A program made the position numbers and the translations under genes. Source: UBA11872 sp965198285 (GTDB lineage Bacteria > Chloroflexota > UBA11872). From it: a stretch of DNA of 64,000 nucleotides. The stretch is taken from assembly GCA_965198285.1 (NCBI GenBank), contig OZ240251.1:3720001-3784000 (forward strand), given 5' to 3'. The notes beneath the pieces were generated by a model. That model saw only the letters and a list, made by a program, of their open reading frames with translations. It searched no databases and was not told the DNA's origin. Positions 8,887 to 17,827 of this stretch are shown here, in pieces. Every line of letters begins with the position of its first letter. Positions within the stretch are counted from its first letter, which is position 1.

Positions 8887-9954
8887 GTGACCGATCCCCG
8901 CGTGGAAGCGCTTGCCGACATCCTAGTGCAGCACTCGACCGAGGTCGGTCCCGGCGACCTGGTGCTGATCGATGGCACCGCCAACGCCCGTCCGCTGCTG
9001 ATGGCCTGCTACCAGCGCGTGCTGGCGGCGGGCGGACACCCGCGGCTCAACGTGGGCTTCGAGGAGGCCCAGGAAATCCTGCTGGCTGAAGGCAGCGACG
9101 AGCAGCTCGAGTTCCTCGACCCGATCGCCAAGTTCCAGGCCGACTCGATTCAGGCGGCCATCCGAATCCGCGCCGCCGAGAACACTCGCGCCCTCGCCAG
9201 CGTCGACCCCGCCCGCTTGGCCAAGACCATGATCGCGCGGCGTCCCGTCATGGACCAGATCATCGAGAACGTTCGCTGGGTCCTGTGCGACTACCCCACG
9301 CAGGCGTTGGCCCAAGAGGCCGAAATGTCGCTCAGCGAGTACGCCGACTTCCTGTACGGCGCAACCAACATCGACTGGTCGGAAATGACCGTGCGGCTGG
9401 CCTCGCTGAAAGTTCGGCTCGAGAGCGGCTCGGAAATCCGCATCGTCGGCCCCGACACCGACATCACCCTCCGCACGGCCGGCCGCATCTGGGAGCCGGC
9501 CGACGGCAAAAAGAACATGCCCGACGGCGAAATCTTCACGGCCCCGATCGAGGACAGCGTCAACGGCCGCATCACCTACGACTTCCCCGCCATCTACCAG
9601 GGCCGCCAGGTAGACGGCATCACCCTCACCTTCAAGGATGGGCTGATCGTGGAAGCCACCGCCGAGCGTGGCGGCGACTTCCTCAACGCGATTCTCGACA
9701 CCGACCCAGGCGCGCGACGGCTGGGCGAGATTGGGATCGGAACCAACGACGGCATCAAGCGCCACACCAAGAACATCCTCTTCGACGAGAAAATGGGCGG
9801 CACGGTCCACCTGGCCGTCGGCCGTTCCTACGAGTTCACCGGCGGCAAGAATCAGTCCGCCGTCCACTGGGACATGGTCAAGGATCTGCGCACCGACGCC
9901 GCGCTCTACCTTGACGGCAGCCTGCTCCAGGAAAACGGTGTCTTCATCGAATAG
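8887..9954 (+). CDS. M29 family metallo-aminopeptidase
   Basis: Cytoplasmic aminopeptidase related to the thermophile enzymes AmpS and aminopeptidase T, which use two metal ions to release N-terminal residues. From the GTG at 8887 it has 355 residues, close to the family norm. Metal-ligand segments are present: NMPDGEIFTAP, LGEIGIGTN, and histidines in GGTVHLAVG and NQSAVHWDMV. I prefer GTG 8887, with a GAGG upstream and the family-typical VTDPRVEALADIL, over an in-frame ATG at 8812 that adds 25 atypical residues. It stands alone, followed by a 350-bp gap. Confidence 0.9.
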   Translation: MTDPRVEALADILVQHSTEVGPGDLVLIDGTANARPLLMACYQRVLAAGGHPRLNVGFEEAQEILLAEGSDEQLEFLDPIAKFQADSIQAAIRIRAAENTRALASVDPARLAKTMIARRPVMDQIIENVRWVLCDYPTQALAQEAEMSLSEYADFLYGATNIDWSEMTVRLASLKVRLESGSEIRIVGPDTDITLRTAGRIWEPADGKKNMPDGEIFTAPIEDSVNGRITYDFPAIYQGRQVDGITLTFKDGLIVEATAERGGDFLNAILDTDPGARRLGEIGIGTNDGIKRHTKNILFDEKMGGTVHLAVGRSYEFTGGKNQSAVHWDMVKDLRTDAALYLDGSLLQENGVFIE

Positions 9955-10305
9955 TCTGATCGCTCTTTTGTAGCTTCATACAGCGCGACAACGTTCGGGG
10001 ATACGGCTCCGGCGCACCGAGGCTACGCCCGGAAACCGTCGCGGTGTGGTACCATGAATTCGTCGGACAAACGATCTGATCCCGGACGGAAGTGAGTGGA
10101 GGCGGTTCGGGCATCAACGGAAAGAACCTATCCGGAACCGCCGCCCCGCCGCACATGTCCGCGCAGTGATCGACAGGCCTTACCGGCTCGCCGATCCCGC
10201 GAGTATCAGGCGTACCCGTCCCGCTGACCAGCCCAGGCCGTTATGCTGGCACATCGTGCTGACAGATTCGCCCGCGCATTGGCCAGCGAAGGAGCTCTAA
10301 CGCGC
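9955..10305. other. non-coding stretch upstream of gyrB
   Basis: About 350 bp without a convincing gene. It holds a long inverted repeat (GGCGGTT at 10101-10107 against AACCGCC at 10136-10142) with a 28-bp loop and no U-tract. The gyrB promoter must lie here or be read from upstream, but I see no strong -35/-10 pair. I checked by eye for tmRNA, SRP and tRNA features and found none. Confidence 0.4.
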
Positions 10306-12198
10306 ATGGCGTATACGGCCAAAGACATCCAGGTGCTCGAGGGCCTCGAAGCCGTCCGCCGCCGTCCCGGCATGTACGTCGGCAGCACCGACGGCCGCGG
10401 GCTGCACCAGTTGGTTTTCGAAGTCGTGGACAACGGCGTGGACGAAGCGCTGGCCCAGCGCGCAACCACGGTCGAGGTCGTCATCTCCCGCGACGGCTGG
10501 GTTCGTGTCACCGATGACGGCTCCGGCATCCCGGTCGACGAACACCCCAAGGTCAAGCGCCCCGCGCTCGAAGTCGTGATGACCACGCTCCACGCCGGCG
10601 GCAAATTCGACAACGGAGCCTACAAAGTCTCGGGTGGCCTCCACGGCGTGGGCGTCTCGGTTGTCAACGCCGTCTCCAAGCGCATGCGCGTCAAGGTCCG
10701 GCGCGACGGCTATTGCTGGACCCAGGAGTACGAACGCGGCGGGCCCGTGACCGACGTCGTCAGAGGCGAGCGGACATCCCGGCACGGCACCGAGGTCGAG
10801 TTTCTGGCCGACGACCAAATCTTCGAAACCCTCGACTACAGCTTCGACATCCTCGACCAACGCATTCGCGAGATGGCCTTCCTGGCCGGCGGCACCACCA
10901 TGCGCTTGCATGATGAACGCTCGGACCGCCGGGTTGCGTACTACTTCGAGGGTGGCGTCACCTCATTCGTCCGCCGCCTCACCCGCCGCCGCGGGCGGCT
11001 GCATCCCGACCCCATCGTGCTGCGCGGGCAGGTGGAAACCACCCACGTCGAAGTCGCCTTGGCCTATTGCGACACGGTGTCCGAACAGATTCACACCTTC
11101 GCCAACACCATTCGCAACATTGATGGCGGCACCCACCTCACCGGCTTTCGGGCCGCCCTCACCCGCTCGCTCAACGAATACGCACGCAAGAGCGGCCAGC
11201 TCAAGGAAAGCGACGCCAACCTCACCGGCGACGACGTCCGCGAAGGACTGACGGCCATCGTCAGCGTGATGATCCCCGAGCCGCAGTTCGAAGGTCAGAC
11301 CAAGGCCCGACTCGGCAACAGCGAGGTCGCCGGGCACGTCCAGTCGGTCATCAACGACCAACTCGGCACCTATTTGCACGAGCATCCCAGCGAGGCCCGC
11401 AAGATCGTCGCAAAGACCATGCTCGCCGCCCGCGCCCGCGTCGCCGCCCAAAAAGCGCGCGACCTGGTTGTGCGCAAGGGTGCGCTGGACGGCTTCGCCC
11501 TGCCCGGCAAGCTGGCAGACTGCCAGGAGCGGAATCCCGACCGCTGCGAACTCTTCATCGTCGAAGGCGACTCGGCCGGCGGCAACGCCAAGCAGGGCCG
11601 CGACCGGCGCTTCCAGGCCATCCTGCCCCTCCGCGGCAAGATTCTGAACGTCGAGAAAGCACGGGTCGACAAAGTCCTCTCCAACGAGTCCATCCGCAAT
11701 GTCATCACCGCCGTCGGCGGCGGCGTCGGCCTCGACTTCGACGTCACCAAGATTCGCTACGGTCGCGTCGTCATCATGACCGATGCCGACGTGGACGGGT
11801 CGCACATTCGTACGCTGCTGCTCACCTTCTTCTACCGCGAGATGAAACCGCTGATCGAACACGGCAATCTGTACATTGCCCAGCCGCCGCTCTTCCGCGT
11901 CGCCAACTCCAGGCGGGCCGACTACGCCTACAGCGACGATGAACGCGACCGGTTGCTTAAGCAGATTTCGGGCAAGGTCGCGGTGCAGCGATACAAGGGA
12001 CTCGGCGAGATGAACGCCGACCAGCTCTGGGAAACCACCATGAACCCGGAGGACCGGCATCTGCTGCAGGTAGGGCTCAACGGCGACAGCGATGCGCACG
12101 TCGACGCGGTGTTCCAGCGGCTCATGGGCGCCGACGTAGCCTCACGCCGCCGCTTCATCATCAATCGCGCGCGCACGGTCCGAAACCTGGACGTCTGA
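10306..12198 (+). CDS. gyrB: DNA gyrase subunit B
   Basis: ATPase subunit of the type II topoisomerase that introduces negative supercoils. It has 630 residues. The GHKL ATPase region starts with GLEAVRRRPGMYVGS and includes EVVDNGVDEAL and DDGSGIPV. The TOPRIM domain carries EGDSAGGNAKQGRDRRFQAI (about residue 420) and DADVDGSHIRTLL (about 493). The C-terminus has YKGLGEMNADQLWETTM and NLDV. Overall this reads as GyrB rather than ParE, although lineages with a single type II B subunit exist. Start ATG 10306 is chosen because GGAG lies 11 bp upstream and the family N-terminus begins there. Asn replaces the more usual Ser in EGDSAGGS, a minor change. Confidence 0.94.
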   Translation: MAYTAKDIQVLEGLEAVRRRPGMYVGSTDGRGLHQLVFEVVDNGVDEALAQRATTVEVVISRDGWVRVTDDGSGIPVDEHPKVKRPALEVVMTTLHAGGKFDNGAYKVSGGLHGVGVSVVNAVSKRMRVKVRRDGYCWTQEYERGGPVTDVVRGERTSRHGTEVEFLADDQIFETLDYSFDILDQRIREMAFLAGGTTMRLHDERSDRRVAYYFEGGVTSFVRRLTRRRGRLHPDPIVLRGQVETTHVEVALAYCDTVSEQIHTFANTIRNIDGGTHLTGFRAALTRSLNEYARKSGQLKESDANLTGDDVREGLTAIVSVMIPEPQFEGQTKARLGNSEVAGHVQSVINDQLGTYLHEHPSEARKIVAKTMLAARARVAAQKARDLVVRKGALDGFALPGKLADCQERNPDRCELFIVEGDSAGGNAKQGRDRRFQAILPLRGKILNVEKARVDKVLSNESIRNVITAVGGGVGLDFDVTKIRYGRVVIMTDADVDGSHIRTLLLTFFYREMKPLIEHGNLYIAQPPLFRVANSRRADYAYSDDERDRLLKQISGKVAVQRYKGLGEMNADQLWETTMNPEDRHLLQVGLNGDSDAHVDAVFQRLMGADVASRRRFIINRARTVRNLDV

Positions 12199-12208
12199 CG
12201 ATCCCCGC

Positions 12209-13225
12209 ATGACCGCCGCTGCCGAACGACCGGCGATTGCGCTGGATGTCATGGGCGGCGACCGGGCGCCCGACGCCACCATTGAAGGTGCCATCCGCTG
12301 GGCCAGGTCAACCGGCCAGCGCGCCATCCTGGTCGGCGATCTCGATGTCATGCGCGGCCTGCTGACAAGCGGGGGTGAGAACCCAGCCGCTTGGCGCCTG
12401 GAGTCCGGCCCAAAGACCATCGAGATGGGGGCGCACCCCGTGCAGGCCGTGCGCTCGACGCCCGACGCTTCGATCCGCCGCTGCGCCGATCTGGTCCGCT
12501 CGCGCGAGGCCCAGGCCCTGGTGTCCATGGGCAACACCGGCGCGACCATGGCGGCCGGCGTGCTGGTGGTGGGCCGAGCCAAGGGGGTGGACCGACCCGG
12601 ACTGGCGGTCCTGATTCCAGGTCGCGAGGCGCCAACGCTCCTGATCGACGCGGGGGCCAACGCCGAGGCCCGGCCCGAACATCTGCGCGACTTCGGCCTG
12701 ATGGGCGCGGTCTACTTGCGCCAAGTGCACGGGACACCGAAGCCTTGCGCTGGCGTCCTGAGCATCGGTGAGGAAGCCACCAAGGGCAGCCCGCTCGCCC
12801 TCGCGGCCGCGGAACTCCTGGCCGACGCGCCGCTCGACTTCGCTGGCAACGTCGAGCCGGCCGGCCTGTTCGATAGCACGGTGGACCTCGTGGTCTGTGA
12901 CGGGTTCACCGGCAACCTCGTCCTGAAAACCATGGAGGCCACCGCCGAGTTCGCGGTCGGCGAACTCCGCACCGCTGTCCGCCGCCGGCCCTACACCCTG
13001 CCCGGCCTCGCCTTCATGTATCCCGCGTTTCGCGCGGTCCGCCGCCGCACCGACTACGCGCAGTACGGCGGCACGCCACTGCTGGGGGTGGATGGCGTGG
13101 TCATCATCGGGCACGGCCGCTCGCATGCCGTTGCCGTCGAAAACGCCCTCAATGCCGCGGCCCGCGACGTCGAATCCCGCGTGGTTGAGCGCGTCTCCGA
13201 CGGTCTGGCATCGATCGACCGGTAG
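12209..13225 (+). CDS. plsX: phosphate acyltransferase PlsX
   Basis: Converts acyl-ACP to acyl-phosphate, the first committed step of the PlsX/PlsY route to phosphatidic acid; a peripheral membrane enzyme. It has 338 residues, typical. Signatures MGGDRAPDATIEGA, MGNTGATMAAGVL and LIDAGANAEARPEHL are in the usual order. It starts 10 bp after the gyrB stop and is probably co-transcribed with it. In many bacteria plsX sits next to rpmF or fab genes; that context is absent here. Confidence 0.95.
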   Translation: MTAAAERPAIALDVMGGDRAPDATIEGAIRWARSTGQRAILVGDLDVMRGLLTSGGENPAAWRLESGPKTIEMGAHPVQAVRSTPDASIRRCADLVRSREAQALVSMGNTGATMAAGVLVVGRAKGVDRPGLAVLIPGREAPTLLIDAGANAEARPEHLRDFGLMGAVYLRQVHGTPKPCAGVLSIGEEATKGSPLALAAAELLADAPLDFAGNVEPAGLFDSTVDLVVCDGFTGNLVLKTMEATAEFAVGELRTAVRRRPYTLPGLAFMYPAFRAVRRRTDYAQYGGTPLLGVDGVVIIGHGRSHAVAVENALNAAARDVESRVVERVSDGLASIDR

Positions 13226-13278
13226 CACGACGGCAGCCGTTGGCGGCAACACCGCACACGTCGGAGACAGCCCCACCC

Positions 13279-14286
13279 ATGCAACCGCCAGCGCCCCGCC
13301 CGTCCTTCACCACTTCGGCTCGAAGAGGGCAGGGCGTGGGTCTGCAGCTACCACGCCGCCGACTACTCCCACTACTCACAACTGGCGCCGCCGCGCTGAC
13401 CCTCGGCGCCTGTGACGTCTGGAACCTGGTGGGCCGACCAAACGCCCGCAGTCCCGGCGGGTCGCCGCTCTCGATTCCCGCGCTGCGAGCGCGGCGTTTT
13501 CCGCCATCCGAGATTCGCCTGCATAAGGTGGCGGCGCGCCGCGACGACTACACGTCGTACGAGATGAGCTACACCTCCGACGATCTGCATGTCACGGGCA
13601 TGGCCACCATCCCAGCCGGCCAGGGACCCTTTCCGGTCGTGCTGCTGAATCACGGCTACGTGCTGCCAAGTCAGTACGCGACCGGCGTGGGCACGCGCGT
13701 CATGGCCGACGCCCTGTCCCGGCGCGGCATTGTGACGCTCGCAACGGACTATCGCGGGCTCGGCGGTTCGCAAGACGACACGCAATTCAACCTGGGCGCT
13801 CGGCTGGAATTCGTGATAGACGTACTGAACCTGGCGTCCGCGGCGCGAGAGTTCCCCGAAGCTCAGCCGGGTCGAATCGGCGTGTGGGGGCATAGTCTCG
13901 GCGGCGAACTGGCAATCCGAGCCGGCGTCGTGGACCCCTGGATTGGCCCGATAGCCGTCTGGGCGCCACTCAGCGTCTGGATCGACGACATCTCCGACTA
14001 CTACCGCGTCCCAACCTCCCGCTCAAGCGACGAACTGCGCGCCGCCCTGTCCGCGGGCAACTACCTTGAGGAACTCACCGGCCCGGTGGACATTCACCAG
14101 GGCGCGGAGGATCGCGCGGTCAACCCGGCGTGGGCCGCCAAACTTCACGCCGGCTTGCAAGGAGCCGGTGTCGCCAGCAACCACTACCTCTATCCGGGCG
14201 TCGGCCATCTCCTCAACGCCAGCGCCCAGACCGTCGTCCGCAGCAGCGCCGAATTCTTCCGGCGAAACTTGCCGACCGCTCGCTAG
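13279..14286 (+). CDS. predicted lipoprotein alpha/beta hydrolase (dienelactone/prolyl-peptidase-like)
   Basis: 335-residue hydrolase likely anchored outside the membrane. The N-terminus has an RRR cluster, a hydrophobic stretch and a lipobox ending LTLGAC, with Cys45 as the predicted lipid-modified residue. Catalytic triad candidates follow: Ser206 in GHSLGG, Asp278 in GAEDRAV and His310 in GVGH. The oxyanion segment LNHGYVLPS precedes them. The substrate is unknown; the family includes acyl-peptidases, esterases and dienelactone hydrolases. The ATG at 13279, with GGAGA upstream, is preferred over an in-frame TTG at 13240. It follows plsX by about 50 bp. Confidence 0.8.
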   Translation: MQPPAPRPSFTTSARRGQGVGLQLPRRRLLPLLTTGAAALTLGACDVWNLVGRPNARSPGGSPLSIPALRARRFPPSEIRLHKVAARRDDYTSYEMSYTSDDLHVTGMATIPAGQGPFPVVLLNHGYVLPSQYATGVGTRVMADALSRRGIVTLATDYRGLGGSQDDTQFNLGARLEFVIDVLNLASAAREFPEAQPGRIGVWGHSLGGELAIRAGVVDPWIGPIAVWAPLSVWIDDISDYYRVPTSRSSDELRAALSAGNYLEELTGPVDIHQGAEDRAVNPAWAAKLHAGLQGAGVASNHYLYPGVGHLLNASAQTVVRSSAEFFRRNLPTAR

Positions 14287-14298
14287 GATTCGAGTGCC

Positions 14299-15888
14299 GT
14301 GCCTGCGCTGTTTCAGGCCGCCGAGCAGATGTCCCCCAACGTTGGTCGAGGTATAGGCGCAGCCCCGGCCGCCGCGATCCTGGCCATCGCCGCGCTCGCC
14401 GCCGCGCAGCCCCTTGACGCCGACCTCTGGGTTCACCTCAACAACGGGCGCTACATCGCCACCAGCGGCGCATTGCCATATCCAGATCCCTTCGCGTTCA
14501 GCGCCGGAGACGCGGTCTGGACGGTGCACGAGTGGCTGTCCGCCCTGGCCATCTTCCAGGTCGTCAGCCAGCTAGGCGTCGGCGCGGCGGTCCTTGCCTC
14601 CGCCGCCGTCTATGCCCTCACTTGGGGCCTGCTGGAGAGAGTTCTGGCCGCCCACGGTGTAGCCCCCTGGATGCGCGTCGTCGCGCTCGTGGCCGCCTCC
14701 CTGCCGCTGTTTCCGTTCGCCGGCATCCGCCCGCTGGCCGTCGGCCTGCTGGCCGCCGCCGTCACCGCTTCCCTGGCGCTGCACCACCGCCGCACCGGCT
14801 CGCGCGTTGTGTGGCTGTTGCCGCTCGTGTTCGTGTTCTGGGGCAACGTGCACGCCTCGTTCCCCATCGGCTACGCCCTACTTGGCGCTCTATTCCTGGA
14901 GGCCCTCTGGGCGCGCGCACCGCTTCCATTCGTCGGTCCACGGCCCCGCACACGCCTGCGAACGTTCACCGTGGTCTCGGTACTTTCGACCGTCGCGCCT
15001 GCCCTCAATCCGTCGGGTCCGCGCGTGCTCGCCCAGCCGTTCTTTCTGTGGGACAGCGAGTTCCGTCGATTCGTCAGCGACTGGCGGCCGCCGGAGGCTT
15101 TCGGCGAGACCTGGTGGTTCTTCGCGATCTTCCTGGCTTCAATAGCCGTACTGCTGCTCGTGCGCTATCGCCGCGTCACGCTGGTTGACTTGGCCCTCCT
15201 GGCCGTGCTGCTGGCCGCCGGCTACAGCACACGCAAGGTCATGCCCTTCGCCGCCGTCCTGGCGCCCCTCCTCCTGGTTCAACCCCTTACCCTTCTCGCC
15301 CCCTCCCGTCACTCCCAACCATTCCCTCATTCCCGCCCCCTCCCTCATTCCCGCGAAAGCGGGAATCCATCCCCTCCCCTCCGCACTGGCCGCTGGCTAC
15401 TGGCCGCTGGCCACTATCCCCCCCGCCTGCGTCCGCCGGACTGGGCGGTTCCCGCTGCCGCCGCCCTAGTGATCGCGGCGGCCATCGGCGTGGCTGTCGC
15501 CGTCAGCCCGCGAACGCTAAGCGGCCCAACCGTGGTGCCCATGCCCGCCGCCGCCCGCGACCTCGTGGCGCAGACTGGGGCTACCCGAATCTTCAGTACC
15601 TACCATTGGGGCGCGTATCTCACCTGGGCCCTTTGGCCGGACGCGCTCGTGTTCATCGACGGACGCTTCGATCTCTTCGTTCCAAACGCACTGGATGACT
15701 ACCTCACGGTGATAGGCCTCGGACCCCAGTGGCGCCAGACAATCACGGAAATCGACCCCGAAGCTCTGGTGATCGAGACCGACTCGCCTCTGGCTCGTCG
15801 GCTGGCCCGTCCCGACTCCGAATGGCGTGACATCGGCGGTGATGCCACGGCCCGCGTGTTTCTCCGCGCCCCAACCGGACCCACATGA
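14299..15888 (+). CDS. multi-pass membrane protein, glycosyltransferase (GT-C/GT39)-like
   Basis: 529-residue integral membrane protein with roughly nine to ten hydrophobic helices. The short N-terminal loop LDADLWVHLNNGRYI...GALPYPDPFAFS resembles the first extracellular loop of polyprenyl-linked glycosyltransferases, and a soluble C-terminal part (about 425-525) follows. The assignment to a GT-C fold is by pattern only. Residues about 333-372 are an unusual low-complexity insert rich in Pro, His, Ser and Arg, encoded by a palindromic repeat (see the repeat at 15347). The start may be GTG 14299 or ATG 14329. It begins 12 bp after the hydrolase stop, so the two are probably one transcript. 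Confidence 0.65.
   Translation: MPALFQAAEQMSPNVGRGIGAAPAAAILAIAALAAAQPLDADLWVHLNNGRYIATSGALPYPDPFAFSAGDAVWTVHEWLSALAIFQVVSQLGVGAAVLASAAVYALTWGLLERVLAAHGVAPWMRVVALVAASLPLFPFAGIRPLAVGLLAAAVTASLALHHRRTGSRVVWLLPLVFVFWGNVHASFPIGYALLGALFLEALWARAPLPFVGPRPRTRLRTFTVVSVLSTVAPALNPSGPRVLAQPFFLWDSEFRRFVSDWRPPEAFGETWWFFAIFLASIAVLLLVRYRRVTLVDLALLAVLLAAGYSTRKVMPFAAVLAPLLLVQPLTLLAPSRHSQPFPHSRPLPHSRESGNPSPPLRTGRWLLAAGHYPPRLRPPDWAVPAAAALVIAAAIGVAVAVSPRTLSGPTVVPMPAAARDLVAQTGATRIFSTYHWGAYLTWALWPDALVFIDGRFDLFVPNALDDYLTVIGLGPQWRQTITEIDPEALVIETDSPLARRLARPDSEWRDIGGDATARVFLRAPTGPT
15347..15366. repeat. dRS3-like palindrome ATTCCC-N8-GGGAAT inside a coding region
   Basis: Perfect 8-bp inverted repeat ATTCCCGC/GCGGGAAT around a GAAA tetraloop. 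It exactly fits ATTCCC-N8-GGGAAT, the form of the neisserial dRS3 repeat. It sits in a run of imperfect repeats of CATTCCC and CCCTCCC type (about 15296-15385) followed by a duplicated CTGGCCGCTGG. The reading frame of the membrane protein runs through it. Confidence 0.75.
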
Positions 15889-15945
15889 CGCCGCAACGAT
15901 GTGACACGTGACGCATTCCCCTCGGCTGTCCGTCCGCGGAAGCCA

Positions 15946-16500
15946 ATGACCCGCAAGCACCACGGCGACCAGGGCCAAACCAGCCTCTTCGACGGCGCGC
16001 GTGTGTCCAAGACGGACGGCCGCATCGCTGCCCTCGGCGCCGTTGACGAGCTCAACTCGGCCCTCGGCGTGGCGATGAGCGCCTGCCCGCCCGGCGACCA
16101 CCCTGACCGCCTGGCCTGGATGCAAACCCGCCTCTTCGCTCTCGGCTCTGACCTGGCCAACCCCGGCCGCCGCGCCCGCGGCGACCGCATCGCGCCGGCG
16201 GACATCGCCACGCTTGACGAGTGGCTGGAGCGCTACCGGGCGGACCTGCCCCCGCTCCAGCACTTCATCCTGCCCGGCGGCACGCCCGCCGCCGCCGGCG
16301 CCAGCCTGGCCCGCGCCGTCTGCCGCCGGGCCGAACGCGAAGTTTTTGGCCTGGCCGACCAGGCCTCGGTCCGCCCCCACGTCCCGGTCTTCCTCAACCG
16401 CCTCAGCGACGTCCTCTTCGAACTCGCCCGCGCCCTGAACCACGACGCCAACGTCCCCGAACACATCTGGCTCGGCCCCCGCGACCGCCCCGAAAGCTGA
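15946..16500 (+). CDS. PduO-type ATP:cob(I)alamin adenosyltransferase
   Basis: Makes adenosylcobalamin from cob(I)alamin and ATP. The 184-residue helical-bundle protein carries the family N-terminus GDQGQTSLFDGARVSKTDGRI, then ALGAVDELNSALG, and the C-terminal RRAEREVFGL...FLNRLSDVLFELAR with the conserved Arg and Asp/Asn of the active site. The ATG at 15946 gives the family-typical start; an in-frame GTG lies 15 codons upstream. No cobalamin synthesis or B12-dependent enzyme genes are adjacent, so its client is elsewhere in the genome. Confidence 0.9.
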   Translation: MTRKHHGDQGQTSLFDGARVSKTDGRIAALGAVDELNSALGVAMSACPPGDHPDRLAWMQTRLFALGSDLANPGRRARGDRIAPADIATLDEWLERYRADLPPLQHFILPGGTPAAAGASLARAVCRRAEREVFGLADQASVRPHVPVFLNRLSDVLFELARALNHDANVPEHIWLGPRDRPES

Positions 16501-16624
16501 CCGTCCCCAGGCACCGCACGCGTGCGCCTCCGCCAGGGACTGAACGGACGTTTGACAACCGTTGGTCGGGCAATCAGCGTCAAGACGTCAGGGCCGGGTG
16601 ATTCGCGGTCGAAAGGACCACGCC

Positions 16625-17452
16625 ATGTATCGATCAGTCCGCGCGGCGGCGCTTTCCATCAAGCCCAAGAAATGGGACAAACCCGCCAACGCCGACAAGC
16701 TGGAGGACTACGTCCGCCGGGCCGCCGCGGAGGGCGCGGAGCTTGTCGTCGCCCCCGAGGGCTTTCTCGAGGGCTACGTGGTCATGGAGGCCATCCACGA
16801 GCCGGAGCTTCGCGCCGACCTGTGGGAGATCGCCGAGCCGCCCGACGGTCCCTACATCCAGCGCTTCAGAAACCTGGCCCGTGAACTCGGCATCGTGCTC
16901 TGCTTCGGCTACGCTGAACGACGCGATGACGGCGTCTACAACGCCGCCGCCATCCTGGGACCCGACGGCGAACACTGCGGGACCTACTACAAGACGCAAC
17001 TCGCCGAAGGCGCCACCGACGACTGGGACTTCAACCGCCTCGGTCCCAACTTGCACGCCATCGATACCCCGTTGGCGCGCGTGGGCACCATGATTTGCAA
17101 CGACCGCTGGAATCCGTTGATCGCCCGCGCCCAGGTGATGGACGGCGCCCAGGCCATCCTGATTCCCTCCTACGGCTCACGCAGCCGCGAGCAGAACCTG
17201 GCCGTCATCGCGCGGGCCCGTGAGAACGGCGTCCCGGTGGTGGAAGCCAACGTGGGCGTGAACCTCATCGTCAGCAAGGGCGAGGTGGCGGCCTATGTCT
17301 GGGGAACCGACCGCATCTCGGTGGCCACCATTGAGATTCCGCTTCCACCGTCCGAGGACAACGCCCGCGCCGTGGAACAGGAGTTCATGGACTGGCGCGG
17401 ACCTGAAATGCAGCGGCGATACGAGCGCACCATCGAAAGTGCGAATCAGTAG
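16625..17452 (+). CDS. carbon-nitrogen hydrolase (nitrilase superfamily)
   Basis: 275-residue amidase/nitrilase-fold enzyme. The catalytic triad is clear: Glu45 in APEGF, Lys123 in YYKTQL and Cys158 in MICNDRW. NDRW after the cysteine (rather than CEN or CWE) places it among poorly studied amidase branches, so the substrate is open: carbamoyl, omega-amide or nitrile compounds are all possible. The start at ATG 16625 has GAAAGGA eight to nine bases upstream. It is a single-gene unit between the adenosyltransferase and the convergent DUF971 gene. Confidence 0.88.
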   Translation: MYRSVRAAALSIKPKKWDKPANADKLEDYVRRAAAEGAELVVAPEGFLEGYVVMEAIHEPELRADLWEIAEPPDGPYIQRFRNLARELGIVLCFGYAERRDDGVYNAAAILGPDGEHCGTYYKTQLAEGATDDWDFNRLGPNLHAIDTPLARVGTMICNDRWNPLIARAQVMDGAQAILIPSYGSRSREQNLAVIARARENGVPVVEANVGVNLIVSKGEVAAYVWGTDRISVATIEIPLPPSEDNARAVEQEFMDWRGPEMQRRYERTIESANQ

Positions 17453-17488
17453 CCTGAAGCCGGTCGCCAGCGGGCGAGTAGTTGCCTG

Positions 17489-17827
17489 CTAGCCGGTCGT
17501 GGAGGACGTGCGGTCGGCTAGTGCTCGCAGCATCTCCCACGGGTAGATGCCCGTGCTGTGGCTGTCGCTCCAGTCAAAGGTGAGCGCGTAGTTCCCTACC
17601 GGAGCAATTCGGTGCGCGCGGATATCGGCGGGAATCGTGGCCGGGTTCAGCAGCGGCACTCCGGTCAGTTCGTCGCGGCAGACCGCGCAGCCGCAGGCCA
17701 GCCGAATCTCCCGCAGGGGGATCACGGAGGTTGTGCCGTCGGCCCAATCGATCCCCATCGCGTCGTCACCTTCGCGGCGGATGCCCACCGCGGTCACCCG
17801 CGCCGGCGCGGTCGAGCGTGAGCTCAC
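17489..17827 (-). CDS. DUF971 family protein
   Basis: 112-residue protein of the DUF971 family, related to the N-terminal domain of gamma-butyrobetaine hydroxylase and often fused or linked to Mrp/ApbC-type iron-sulfur carriers. The cysteines of ACGCAVC and the C-terminal GIYPWEMLRAL match the family. It could bind zinc or an iron-sulfur cluster, but its function is not established. The GTG start overlaps the stop of the upstream nucleotidyltransferase-hexomutase gene (GTGA), so the two are translationally coupled; this link to sugar-nucleotide synthesis is unusual and may be accidental. Confidence 0.82.
   Translation of the reverse strand: MSSRSTAPARVTAVGIRREGDDAMGIDWADGTTSVIPLREIRLACGCAVCRDELTGVPLLNPATIPADIRAHRIAPVGNYALTFDWSDSHSTGIYPWEMLRALADRTSSTTG

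Noticed and set aside
10101..10142. terminator or small RNA upstream of gyrB
   Set aside because: The inverted repeat has a 28-base loop and no U-tract; no known RNA family seen.
16552..16580. TTGACA as promoter of the nitrilase-family gene
   Set aside because: Good -35 hexamer but no -10-like sequence at 16-18 bp spacing.
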